Below, in pieces: positions 37,651-46,662 of a DNA stretch of 60,344 nucleotides. Source of the stretch: Helicobacter saguini (GTDB lineage: Bacteria > Campylobacterota > Campylobacteria > Campylobacterales > Helicobacteraceae). Position 1 is the first letter of the stretch; every line of letters starts with the position of its first letter. The stretch lies in the NCBI RefSeq assembly GCF_000762875.2, contig NZ_JRMP02000017.1, positions 1 through 60,344 of the forward strand. The letters run 5' to 3'. Both the position numbers and the translations under genes were made by a program. The notes below the pieces were generated by a model. That model ran no database searches. It was not told the DNA's origin and saw only the letters and a list, made by a program, of their open reading frames with translations.

Positions 37651-38529
37651 ATGATACTTTTAAAACATATTGCTAGATATATCACAATTTTTATTCTTAT
37701 ATTTTCGTTTAATGTTATAATATTAACTGCACAAGATTCTATAAATATGAGTGTGCAAGAAAAAATAAAAAGCCTTATACCACCGCAAACCTACAGGAGT
37801 AATGAAAATTTTATCCGCAAGATTTTTAGCGATGAGTCTGCGTTTTATGCAAATAAAAGGCTAGATGTCCCTAAGATTCTAAGGACACTAAAGGCAAATG
37901 GACTTATGAATTTAAAGCTAAATAAGCCTAGCAATGTAATGGTTAGTTTTAAGATAAATCACTTTTTAAATAGCGATGGCGAGCCTAGTTTTATGTTTTT
38001 GAGTTACGCTACTAGCAGCCTTTTAAGCAGTATGGGCTACTCGTATTTTTATGTGACAGATGCTAAAAAGGCGCAAAAGCAGCTAAGCCTAACCTACACT
38101 CTAAACTCAGAATCTAATATCGACCCAACCTTGATTGTGGATAATCTAAGTAAGCGCGGATATGCGACTTTAGATGTCAAAAAGGCAGCGGAAAATCACT
38201 ATATTTATGATGTTAGTTTGCAAAAGTCTAACCTAACAAATGCAGATTCTATCCAAAAAGGTAGCCGCGATATAGTTAAAATTAATGGCAAATACTGGCT
38301 AAGTCTAAATGGCGTAGGCACGCTAAATATCGCATCGCGCGATAATGTGAGCTGGTATCCTAAAATCTTGATGTTTGATTCTAATATGAATGTGGTTGAT
38401 GCGATAATGCTAGCTAACCCAACGCAAAACTACACAATCCGCGTAAATGACAAGATTCAATATGTAATGATAACTGATAACTACAATCCAAGCGTGCTAC
38501 GCAACGGCATCTCGCTTAGCTTTAAATAG
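37651..38529 (+). CDS. Exported protein of unknown function
   Basis: 292 residues with an N-terminal signal or anchor (ITIFILIFSFNVIILTAQ) and a mixed alpha/beta body without recognised motifs. The C-terminal part (RDIVKINGKYWLSLNGVGTLNIA ... YPKILMFDSNMNVVDAIM) looks like a beta-rich domain. Few repeat words are present, which suggests a functional gene under constraint. Homologues likely exist in related Helicobacter, but I do not recognise it. Confidence 0.7.
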   Translation: MILLKHIARYITIFILIFSFNVIILTAQDSINMSVQEKIKSLIPPQTYRSNENFIRKIFSDESAFYANKRLDVPKILRTLKANGLMNLKLNKPSNVMVSFKINHFLNSDGEPSFMFLSYATSSLLSSMGYSYFYVTDAKKAQKQLSLTYTLNSESNIDPTLIVDNLSKRGYATLDVKKAAENHYIYDVSLQKSNLTNADSIQKGSRDIVKINGKYWLSLNGVGTLNIASRDNVSWYPKILMFDSNMNVVDAIMLANPTQNYTIRVNDKIQYVMITDNYNPSVLRNGISLSFK

Positions 38530-38771
38530 TTTTGTTGATTTAATGGAATCTAAATGCTAAAACTCCTATTTATAGATAGAGTGGCAATTATCAAGTGCTT
38601 ACTTTACCTATTTTATAATATTAATTTGTTTGTTTTAAAGACAATATATTTTATAATTATTAAAATATTCTCACTTTTAAAATATGGTATTTATTTATAT
38701 TGGTTTTAATACTGCTGTCTAAGTATTTGGTATTTTTATAAAAATCCTAAAAGGATTCTATAAGGAAGAGT

Positions 38772-38792
38772 TATATATATATATATATATAT
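38772..38792 (+). repeat. (TA)10 microsatellite
   Basis: Uninterrupted TA repeat in the gene-free interval, about 240 bases after the unknown exported protein. No promoter or gene start is close enough to suggest a switch. Confidence 0.85.
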
Positions 38793-39149
38793 TCTATTTA
38801 TGCGTTTCAATGCTACTTATATGTTAGGTTGTTTTTAAGCAAAAGTTTCTTAGGTTAGAATCTTAAGCTTTTGCGGTATTGTCTGTGTAATTTTTTTGTG
38901 TGTATTGTATGAAATGAAATTTATCTAGTTGGCTATGACTTCATAGGGATTGTGTTAACAGTTATGATATAAATTAGAATCTAAAGATTTTATAAAACAA
39001 GATTCTATAAAAATGTGGTGGCGAAAATATAGAAAATACGAATTTTACCAAACTTCGATAAAAAGATTCTAAAAAATACTAGATTTTCTAAATTTAGTAT
39101 TTTTTAATCATTAAAATAAAATAGATTCTATAATCTTAGTTAAAAATCT

Positions 39150-39170
39150 AAATGAATTTTAGGGGGGGTT
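39150..39170 (+). repeat. 21-base motif with G7, copy 1
   Basis: AAATGAATTTTA followed by G7 and TT; an identical 21-base copy is at 39469-39489. Spacing is 319 bases. Confidence 0.8.
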
Positions 39171-39468
39171 GTTTATAAAAAAGTGTTGTGTGTTATAAGA
39201 TTCTATGTTTTCTTAGAATCTAGTTATTAGATTCTATATTTTTATTGATAAAATCTTTTTTAGAATCTTGCATTTTAGATTCTATGTTTTTAAAGTCTTA
39301 TTTTTAGTTTAAAATAGAATTTAAATGAGTAAGTATTTTTCTCGCTCTTAAACTATAAGGCGCACCACTTTTAGCACGTCTTAGCAAAGTGCGGCTTTGC
39401 AACTCCTACCCTTTCGCCCTGCGATAAGTTTAGATAAATTCTACAAATAAAATTAAAGCATAAAAAAC

Positions 39469-39489
39469 AAATGAATTTTAGGGGGGGTT
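39469..39489 (+). repeat. 21-base motif with G7, copy 2
   Basis: Identical to 39150-39170. It lies 62 bases beyond the 3' end of the polyvalent gene. Confidence 0.8.
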
Positions 39490-39550
39490 ATTCTCTTGCA
39501 AATGGTAAATCGTAATTAGATTCTATGTTTTGCTTAGAATCTTTGTTGTT

Positions 39551-42500
39551 TTATTGCAAAGTTTGCGACTTTTTGCTATCATTACTGACCTTAGAAGTTG
39601 ATGGCGGTAATGTAGTAGCTCCGGGAACTCGCTTTTGAGTTGGTATTGTAGGTGCAAGTCCTACCGCTTCTAAGTCTTTATTATATAAAATATTATTTTT
39701 ATCTACACTTCCAGCGGTTACGATATAGTTTCCTTGTTCGTCTTTGTTTATTGCAAATTTTGCTATTTTGCCATTACCTAATTCTTTTGTTATCAAAAAA
39801 TTATTATGTATTTTGTCGATATAAGCGTGTTTTGCTTGGCTTAATAAGTTCGGTAAATCTTTCAAAATATTAGATTCTACATCTTGATTGTATCCGCTTT
39901 TGCGTTGGATTCTAAAATGGTGTAAATCATTCTTGCGTAAATAAATTTTATTAGAATCTAAATTTAATAATTTTACTAAATCATCATTCAAATTTGCGAT
40001 ATATGCGATATTTGGGGCTTCTTTAAGTCTTGCAATATCATTGCTTAATACTGAATCTAAAAAGTGTTGATATTCTTTAGAATCTAGTAATTTTAAATCT
40101 TGCGTGTTATATTTTTCAAGTGTTTTGTAAGTTTTTAGATTGTTTTCTTTAGAATCTTTTGACACTTTTTTATCCTTAAAGTTAGCATTTTTAGAATTAG
40201 ATTCTAACATAGAATCTTGCGGCTTAGATTCTATGTTTTTATTGTTAGAATCTTTGCTGTGTTGGTTCGCGCTAAGCAAGTTGTTATATTCTATAATCGT
40301 TTCATTAAGCGGCACGTCCATTGTTTTATGTGGGTGTGGATACGTGATTTTGTTTGTTTTTATGTTATAGAATCTATTTGGCTCTAGTCTATATTGTGTG
40401 TTTCTAGCTTCGACTTCGCCGTGCAGTTTGTTGTATAAATCAAATTTAGTTTCATGGCTTCCATTAAAATCATAAAGATTTCCCCCTTTTGCAAAAGATT
40501 CTATATCTTGGATTGCGTGTTGTATTTCGTGATAAAGTGTGCTTTTTGCGGTATATGTGCTTAAATCACTATCTATTTCGATTTGTTTAAATGATGGGAT
40601 GTAGCTACCTTTAATGTCTTGGTTTTGAATACCCACGACTTTAATTTCTTTTAATTGTGGATACGCTTTAAATAATTCTTTATCATCTAAAATTTGTTGC
40701 AATGTTAGATAATTTTTGTTTTTGAGTTTAGAAAACGCACCCTTTAATTTTCCCTTGCTAGAATCTATTTCAAATTTCCATTTAGAATCTTTGTCTTTAT
40801 ACCATCCTGTTTTTTGCCATATAGACTCGGCGGACTCGCCTTTAGATTCTAAGTCTTTTGCGGTTTTTAAGTTTTTTATTTGTGTGTTAAAGCCTTTTTG
40901 TTGCAAGGCTTTTTCGCCCGCGAAAATATAGTCTTTTGCTTGGATTTTGTTAGAATCTTGCAGTTTAGATTCTATGGTTTTTGTGTAGTTTGGGGCGTAG
41001 TTGTCGATTATGTTGTGTAGATTTTTGGAGATGGCGGCGTAGTTGCTAGAATCTTTTCTAAAGCCTAAAAAGTTTGCGATTGCATCTATCATTCGTTGGA
41101 ATAGATTTCGACTCTTTAGCTTTTCCCTAAAAATAGGGTTGCTTAGCTCGGCTATCATTTCTTTGACGTTTGTTAGTGCGTATTCATCTTTGAATTTAGA
41201 ATCTAGTTTTAGTCGATTATAGATTCTATTTAGATTATTTATTGCGTGTTTTTGGATAGGTTTCAATGCGATTTGTGGATTGTCAATTGCCCTGCTTGTA
41301 ACGCTATGGATTAGCTCGTGCAGTATCGTTTCGCTACTAAAATCTTGCAAAGTTATTTTATTTGTAGTCGCGTTATATTGCCCTAAAATCTTTTTATTTC
41401 CTAAAATTTCGTTACTATAAGTAACATTTAAATCTTTTGCAACTTTAAAAGCCTTATCAAATAACTCTGCATTAACGCTGTCTTTATTGCCACTTTTAAA
41501 GATAGATTCTAAACTTTCTAAACTTAATTTTTGCGCATCCACTTTAATATTTGGTGTAAAGTCTTGCAATATTTTAGAATCTTTGGTAAGATTTTCTTGT
41601 AGTTCGCTCAACGCGTTGTCGTTGCTTGTCTTTATAGACTCGCTCCTACTCGGCGGAGTGAAAGAGCGAATAATATCCGCATTTCTTACTTGATTTCGTA
41701 TATATCCTTTTTTTGCTTTTGGTATGCCCGTTACAAAACTTTTATCATTATTTCTTGTTACTAATAAATAATATATTTGATTGTTTTCAGAATCTATAAA
41801 AGATTTTATGTATTCTTTTTTGCCTTCGCCTTTAAAAGTCAATTCTATATCCGCGTTTTTCAGCGTTGGCTCGACTAGATTCAAATATGCTAATCTTACT
41901 TCTGCGTTGTTTCGTGTTTTTAAGTGTTCTATAAAGTCGCCTTTATTTTCCACTTCGTTTAAAATTTTTAAAAATTGCTCTACATTTATGCCTTTTGGTA
42001 ATGGCGTGGGCGTATTAGAATCTAAATAATTATTTATAAAAGATTCTGCGTCTTTTTTGTCTATTGTAATAGATTCTCGTGGTGCATCTTGTTTTAGTGA
42101 ATAATCAATAGAATCTGTATGTTTAGAATCTTTATAAAAAGCCTTGTAGTTTGCAAATTGTTTTCTCGTCCATTCAATAGTTCGTGGTGTAGTTTTTATT
42201 GTTTCCATAAAGCTTATCATATCATTTTCTATTTTGTCGATATTTTTTAAGCCATTTTTCTTAAGCTCTTTTTGCATATTTTTTAGAATCTTAGTGGCTG
42301 TTTCTTTTTCAATATGAGTTAAATAATCATGTTCCATATATTTAATCACTGGGTTTTTTATCGTGCTTTCTATCGTAGCCTTTGCATCTTCTGCAAGTTC
42401 TTTTTTATTATTTTCTTCTTTTATATTATGGTTAAATGCTTGTTTGACTTGTTCTCTAAAACCTTTAGAAAAATGCTTTTGTGGGTAATATTTCTTGTCT

Positions 42501-43336
42501 AATTCTAAGTGTTCTTTATATATTTTATTTAATTCTTTTGAAATATTCTCGCCTTTTTTAAATCTCTCTTGCAATTCTTTGATATATTCTTGCATAGAAT
42601 CTACATATTTATTATATACCGCATTTGCCATATTATTGCGCCTTGCTGCGACAGCATAATGAACGGCGGAATAATCTTCGTCAAAAAATCTATTTGTCGC
42701 AATCTTTAAAATATCATCATCACTTAAATCTTTAACATATTTTATTATATCACTAAAGGTATTTATTTCTATATCAGGGCTTGACTTTAACGCATACTCT
42801 ACTAAATTATAATCAAAATCCTCTTTATTCTTAGCGTTTAGTGTTTTTTGTAAGTAATCTTTTGGTGAATCTTGCGTGGTTTTAGATTCTATGGTTTCTT
42901 TTGGATTTATAGAATCTTGTTTTGTGGGGGTAGATTCTATATTAGATTCTAAATGTGGTTTAGATTCTATGGTGTCTTTATCTAGTATGCGTTTTAGTGT
43001 TTCTTTTAAGTCGTCATCTTTTATAGAATCTAGTTTTATTAAGCCTTTATCTAGCTTTTCTTTTTCTATGAATAGATTTAAAATATTGCGTAAATTATCA
43101 TTTATTTGATTGCTATGCTTTGATAAAATGAATGTTAGAAAATCAAAATCATTTGGCATTCTTGCTATTTCATTACTAAAAAGCCCGGGCGTTTGTAAAT
43201 GTTCCTCTGCGTATTCCCTAAATTCTTTTATTCTATCAAATAATGTTTGACTTGGATTTGCATTATTTTCACTCATTCTTTTAAGCGCGGCTGCAAATAT
43301 GCTTCCTTGAAAATCTTTTATATAATCTCCACCCAA
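39551..43336 (-). CDS. Phage-type large polyvalent protein (two metallopeptidase motifs, nuclease-like domains)
   Basis: A 1261-codon frame. Recognisable pieces: ILHELIHSVTSR near residue 675, a zinc HExxH motif; TLYHEIQHAIQDIESFAKGG near 937, as in phage 'LPD23'-like polyvalent domains; FVTGIPKAKKGYIRNQ (about 495-550) and KHAYIDKIHNNFLITKELG near the C-terminus, both like the barnase/EndoU/RelE-type nuclease domains of phage polyvalent proteins. Such proteins are injected or packaged with phage or conjugative DNA. AGAWTCT words pepper the linkers. The apparent TTG start (43336) is artificial; upstream codons up to about 43430 are clearly coding and frameshifted. Domain names are from memory of motifs, not a search. 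Confidence 0.6.
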   Translation of the reverse strand: MGGDYIKDFQGSIFAAALKRMSENNANPSQTLFDRIKEFREYAEEHLQTPGLFSNEIARMPNDFDFLTFILSKHSNQINDNLRNILNLFIEKEKLDKGLIKLDSIKDDDLKETLKRILDKDTIESKPHLESNIESTPTKQDSINPKETIESKTTQDSPKDYLQKTLNAKNKEDFDYNLVEYALKSSPDIEINTFSDIIKYVKDLSDDDILKIATNRFFDEDYSAVHYAVAARRNNMANAVYNKYVDSMQEYIKELQERFKKGENISKELNKIYKEHLELDKKYYPQKHFSKGFREQVKQAFNHNIKEENNKKELAEDAKATIESTIKNPVIKYMEHDYLTHIEKETATKILKNMQKELKKNGLKNIDKIENDMISFMETIKTTPRTIEWTRKQFANYKAFYKDSKHTDSIDYSLKQDAPRESITIDKKDAESFINNYLDSNTPTPLPKGINVEQFLKILNEVENKGDFIEHLKTRNNAEVRLAYLNLVEPTLKNADIELTFKGEGKKEYIKSFIDSENNQIYYLLVTRNNDKSFVTGIPKAKKGYIRNQVRNADIIRSFTPPSRSESIKTSNDNALSELQENLTKDSKILQDFTPNIKVDAQKLSLESLESIFKSGNKDSVNAELFDKAFKVAKDLNVTYSNEILGNKKILGQYNATTNKITLQDFSSETILHELIHSVTSRAIDNPQIALKPIQKHAINNLNRIYNRLKLDSKFKDEYALTNVKEMIAELSNPIFREKLKSRNLFQRMIDAIANFLGFRKDSSNYAAISKNLHNIIDNYAPNYTKTIESKLQDSNKIQAKDYIFAGEKALQQKGFNTQIKNLKTAKDLESKGESAESIWQKTGWYKDKDSKWKFEIDSSKGKLKGAFSKLKNKNYLTLQQILDDKELFKAYPQLKEIKVVGIQNQDIKGSYIPSFKQIEIDSDLSTYTAKSTLYHEIQHAIQDIESFAKGGNLYDFNGSHETKFDLYNKLHGEVEARNTQYRLEPNRFYNIKTNKITYPHPHKTMDVPLNETIIEYNNLLSANQHSKDSNNKNIESKPQDSMLESNSKNANFKDKKVSKDSKENNLKTYKTLEKYNTQDLKLLDSKEYQHFLDSVLSNDIARLKEAPNIAYIANLNDDLVKLLNLDSNKIYLRKNDLHHFRIQRKSGYNQDVESNILKDLPNLLSQAKHAYIDKIHNNFLITKELGNGKIAKFAINKDEQGNYIVTAGSVDKNNILYNKDLEAVGLAPTIPTQKRVPGATTLPPSTSKVSNDSKKSQTLQ

Positions 43337-43397
43337 AGCCTTGCTAAAAGATTCTATATTTCCTTTATTTTTTGAAAAAAAGTAGGCTTCTAAGCCA

Positions 43398-43590
43398 TCA
43401 GTTGCTTCTTTTATATGTGATAAAACACTTTGGTGTGCCGTCTTTTTCTTTTGTTAAAGGGCTAGAATCTTTGTGCCATTCATATAAATCTTTTGTTTTT
43501 TGTGGATTAAAATTAAATTTAGATTCTATATTTTTTATGATTTTCTCGTTAGTATCTCGCTTTATTTTAAAGTCTATGTTAGAATCTTTC
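43398..43590 (-). pseudogene. Detached 5' fragment of the polyvalent gene
   Basis: On the minus strand, from about 43589 to the TGA at 43398, the frame reads DFKIKRDTNEK, then EWHKDSSPLTKEKDGTPK. The last part is the typical lead-in to an ART-like domain of phage polyvalent proteins, normally followed by V-x-Y-H-G. Here the frame is lost right after TPK, and the continuation (EATDGLEAYFFSKNKG) is in the frame of the large downstream ORF. No start codon is visible; a stop lies just upstream. Confidence 0.6.
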
Positions 43591-43735
43591 TATATTTTAT
43601 AGTAACATAACCACGTCATTTTAATTTACCAAAATAAAATCTTAGATTCTATAACTTTTATAGAATCTAGTTGTGTTTTTTAGAATCTATTTCCACAAAT
43701 ATTCTAAATTTTACAATATTTCTGTAAATTTTGGG

Positions 43736-43741
43736 TATAAT
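43736..43741 (+). promoter_or_regulatory. Extended -10 immediately before the TSUP gene
   Basis: TGGGTATAAT with the hexamer at 43736-43741. A start point about seven bases on would coincide with the ATG at 43749, so the mRNA may be leaderless. No Shine-Dalgarno sequence is present. Confidence 0.45.
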
Positions 43742-43748
43742 TTGCTCT

Positions 43749-44549
43749 ATGGAATTTTTAACGTTGGCTTTTCTTGGTGTTGTCACAGGCGTGATTGCCG
43801 CGCTTTTTGGGCTTGGTGGTGGGATGATTATCGTGCCAGCCGTGCTTTATAGCCATTATTTTTTGCCAAATCTTGAATTTAGCGCACATGATGCGATTGC
43901 TATTTCTGTTTTGCAGATGATTTTTTCATCCGTTTTTGGCACATTTTTGAATATTTTTAAGAAAAAAAACTTGGATTTAAAAATCGCGTTTTTTTTAGGG
44001 CTTGGCGGACTTTTAGGCGCGTCATGTAGCGGATTTTTGCTCTCTTTAGTAGATTCTAAACATCTTACTTTGGCGTTTTTGCTAGTCTCGCTGGCGACAT
44101 TTTACAAGTTCGCATTTGGCGGGAAAACGGCGGCTAGAAAAGTGCAAATGAGCGCGAATAAACAAGCCATAATTTTGATATTAGTAGGCGCATTAACAGG
44201 CGTTTTTGCCATATCTTTGGGCATTGGCGGAGGGCTAATTTTAACGCCACTTTTGGCGTATTTCTTGGGCTTTGACACCAAAAAAATCATGCCACTTTCG
44301 CTATTTTTCATCATGTTTGCAAGTATCGCTGGGTCGCTATCATTTAGCACGCACGGACTAAGCAGCGATGCCGTGCTGCACGCGGGTGTGGTTATCGGTT
44401 CATTCTCGATTTTAGGCGTTTTAATCGGTAGCAAGATTTTAGATTCTATCTCGCTAAAACACCACAGAAAATTATTAATGGGAATCTATATTATTTCAAT
44501 TTTAGCGACATTGAATAAAGTGTTGGAATATTATGGAATCTTTAAGTAA
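43749..44549 (+). CDS. TSUP (TauE/SafE) family anion permease
   Basis: About 266 residues with eight hydrophobic segments in two repeats, each with the family's glycine-rich signature: LFGLGGGMIIVPAV near the N-terminus and ISLGIGGGLILTPLLAYFLG after the middle. The family exports or imports sulfite, sulfoacetate or related anions; the substrate here is unknown. ATG 43749 gives the conserved MEFLTLAFLG start; a TTG at 43731 would lie inside the promoter. Only two LDS/VDS repeat words occur, in loops. Confidence 0.85.
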   Translation: MEFLTLAFLGVVTGVIAALFGLGGGMIIVPAVLYSHYFLPNLEFSAHDAIAISVLQMIFSSVFGTFLNIFKKKNLDLKIAFFLGLGGLLGASCSGFLLSLVDSKHLTLAFLLVSLATFYKFAFGGKTAARKVQMSANKQAIILILVGALTGVFAISLGIGGGLILTPLLAYFLGFDTKKIMPLSLFFIMFASIAGSLSFSTHGLSSDAVLHAGVVIGSFSILGVLIGSKILDSISLKHHRKLLMGIYIISILATLNKVLEYYGIFK

Positions 44550-44646
44550 TTTTATTTTTGGTTAATAATGATTTAAGAATTTTGTAGTAAAATTACGATT
44601 TTATGAGTGTTGCTAAGGGGTAGGTGACACATTTTAGGGGTGAAAG

Positions 44647-46644
44647 ATGAGAAAAATACGTGGGGTTTTTAAGTTTTGTAAGTTTAGATTCTATAAGTTT
44701 ATGGAATCTTTAGAATCTAGATTCTATAATTTTAATAATAAAAAGTTATCAAATATAGAATCTAAAAACCTAAAAGATTCTAAAAAAATAGAAAATATAG
44801 AATCTAGATTCTATAAATTCCTACTTGCTTTATTCATTTTACTAAACCTAACACATATAATAAATGCAAATGGCTTTAAGATTCAAGAGCAAAGCTTGAA
44901 TGCTACGGCTTTAAGTTCGGCTTATGTAGCAGGAGCAAGGGGCGCTGATGCAAGTTATTATAACCCCGCAAATATGGGCTTTTTAAATGATTATGGTGAG
45001 AATAAGCATGAATTTGAGTTTGACTTCTCAATCATTAATATCCCCGGCTTTAAGTTTAAAGTGCCTAGCACAAATCAAGGGCTTAGTTCTTTTACATATA
45101 TGGAATATGATATAGCACCTTTAAGAACATTGAGAGATAGTTGCCGTGTTAATGGTGTGCCTTTATGTCCTGGAGTAGGTCCTGCTATATACAATGGAGT
45201 TATGGGTGGGAATCTAATACCCACTACGGTGCCACTGCAGCATAGCCCACCTGATTTACAAGTAGTCGATGGTTCAACGGGCGATACTAATTTTATGCTA
45301 CCAAAGTTTTTTTATAAGTCAAAAAATTATAGCGGTTTTACCTTTGGAGCGAGTTTCATCGCACCTAGTGGTTTGGCTATGAAGTGGAATGGTAAAGGTG
45401 GCGAGTTTCTGCAAGATGTTATGATTTTCTTAATTGAATTTGCCCCTGCTATTAGCTACACTTATAAGGATATTTTTAGCGTTGGCTTAGGTTGGCGGAT
45501 TTTATATGGTATGGGGACTTTTAATAATATCGTGTATGTCCCACTTGGCATATCAAGCGAGCAAAGTAAAAATGATATTAGCACAGATGATAAGCAAAAT
45601 AATATTTGGCTACCAGAGCAAAAGCCTGTAAGTGGTAAAAACTGCACTCCTAGCTTTGACCCTGATATTTTACAAAGTTTGCCGGGTGGATTAATACCAC
45701 CAGAAATGGAAAGTATGCTAGATATGGTTAAGGATAATCCTGTGTTATATCCTATTTTGGGCTTACCACCGAATGCTTCACAACTAGATGTTATAAAAGC
45801 AATGGTGGCTAAGATTCAAACCTGCCTTGTTGGTACAGCTCAAGTTATCCAGCAAAGCAATGGTAGCGATTTAAGTATTAAAGGATGGCGAATAGGTGCT
45901 AGTGTGAAAGTAGGGAAGGGTGGTATGTTTTCTATTTTGTATAATAGCGATGTACCGATGAGATTTGAGGGAAATGTGGTCGCTGATACCGTTATCGGTG
46001 GTCCTGTGGGAAGTGTGCGTATGGAAGCTCCATTATATCTATATGTAACAATGCCACAAATCTTAACCGTTGCTTATGCACATGAGTTTAAATTGCCAAA
46101 TGAGGCAAAATTAAGGCTTGAAGCGGTGTATGAGCGCACTTTTTGGAGTCAAGGGCGTAAGTTTGATACGGAGTTTGGCTGTGATAGCAATCTTTTTGGC
46201 AAGGATGTATGCACGAAATTCCCATTTGTCGATATGCCCGGCTCAAAACTTCCTTTCTTTACGGCAAGTCCTGGGAGTGTGCCCGAGAGTTTTGAGCAAG
46301 CACAGCTTATGGGAATGGTCGGTCTTGCCGACTTTACCGCGGTAAAAATGGGAAATGGCTGGGTTGATACGGATACATTTAGGCTTGGGATGAGCTATAT
46401 AGGGAAGAAATTGCGGCTTATGGTATCGTGCGCGTATGATAAAGCACCCGTGCCACAAACCGCAATAGGTATCCCAGATAGCGATGGCTATATGATAGGC
46501 GTGGGGGCGAAGTATAACTTTCGTGGATTTGACATAGGCGCAGGATTATCGCAAACCTTTAAAGATAGCTCAAGAAGCGTGTATGCTGGCACAGGCGTGG
46601 GACAACTTCGCATCGCGACATTCTCAATTGGCTATCGGTGGTAG
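44647..46644 (+). CDS. FadL/TodX-type outer-membrane transporter with repeat-coded N-terminal extension
   Basis: The body has the OmpP1/FadL hallmarks: after signal cleavage NGFKIQEQSLNATALSSAYVAGA, then YYNPANM, and a C-terminal beta-strand region ending FSIGYRW. The family imports fatty acids or aromatic hydrophobics. The oddity is the N-terminus: about 55 residues of AGAWTCT translation (ESLESRFYNF, SNIESKNLKDSK) precede the signal-peptide core FLLALFILLNLTHIINA, giving an unusually long n-region. AGGGGTG precedes the first ATG. An internal extracellular-type insertion near residues 320-400 is specific. Total length is 665, versus about 430-450 for FadL. Confidence 0.8.
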   Translation: MRKIRGVFKFCKFRFYKFMESLESRFYNFNNKKLSNIESKNLKDSKKIENIESRFYKFLLALFILLNLTHIINANGFKIQEQSLNATALSSAYVAGARGADASYYNPANMGFLNDYGENKHEFEFDFSIINIPGFKFKVPSTNQGLSSFTYMEYDIAPLRTLRDSCRVNGVPLCPGVGPAIYNGVMGGNLIPTTVPLQHSPPDLQVVDGSTGDTNFMLPKFFYKSKNYSGFTFGASFIAPSGLAMKWNGKGGEFLQDVMIFLIEFAPAISYTYKDIFSVGLGWRILYGMGTFNNIVYVPLGISSEQSKNDISTDDKQNNIWLPEQKPVSGKNCTPSFDPDILQSLPGGLIPPEMESMLDMVKDNPVLYPILGLPPNASQLDVIKAMVAKIQTCLVGTAQVIQQSNGSDLSIKGWRIGASVKVGKGGMFSILYNSDVPMRFEGNVVADTVIGGPVGSVRMEAPLYLYVTMPQILTVAYAHEFKLPNEAKLRLEAVYERTFWSQGRKFDTEFGCDSNLFGKDVCTKFPFVDMPGSKLPFFTASPGSVPESFEQAQLMGMVGLADFTAVKMGNGWVDTDTFRLGMSYIGKKLRLMVSCAYDKAPVPQTAIGIPDSDGYMIGVGAKYNFRGFDIGAGLSQTFKDSSRSVYAGTGVGQLRIATFSIGYRW

Positions 46645-46662
46645 GTTCTAAGATTGCATAAC

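Larger units (their letters stand above)
38530..39550. other. About 1 kb without a gene; microsatellite and duplicated G7 motif
   Basis: Stop codons are frequent in all frames. It holds a (TA)10 tract, several AGAWTCT repeats, a GCAAAG-TGCGG-CTTTGC hairpin near 39390 in a locally GC-richer patch, and two copies of a 21-base motif with G7. It lies just 3' of the phage-type polyvalent gene and may be the eroded remainder of the same element. Confidence 0.55.

Noticed and set aside
39370-39440. tRNA-like or small RNA gene in the GC-richer patch
   Set aside because: Only a 6-bp hairpin is visible; there is no cloverleaf and no TTC-loop motif.
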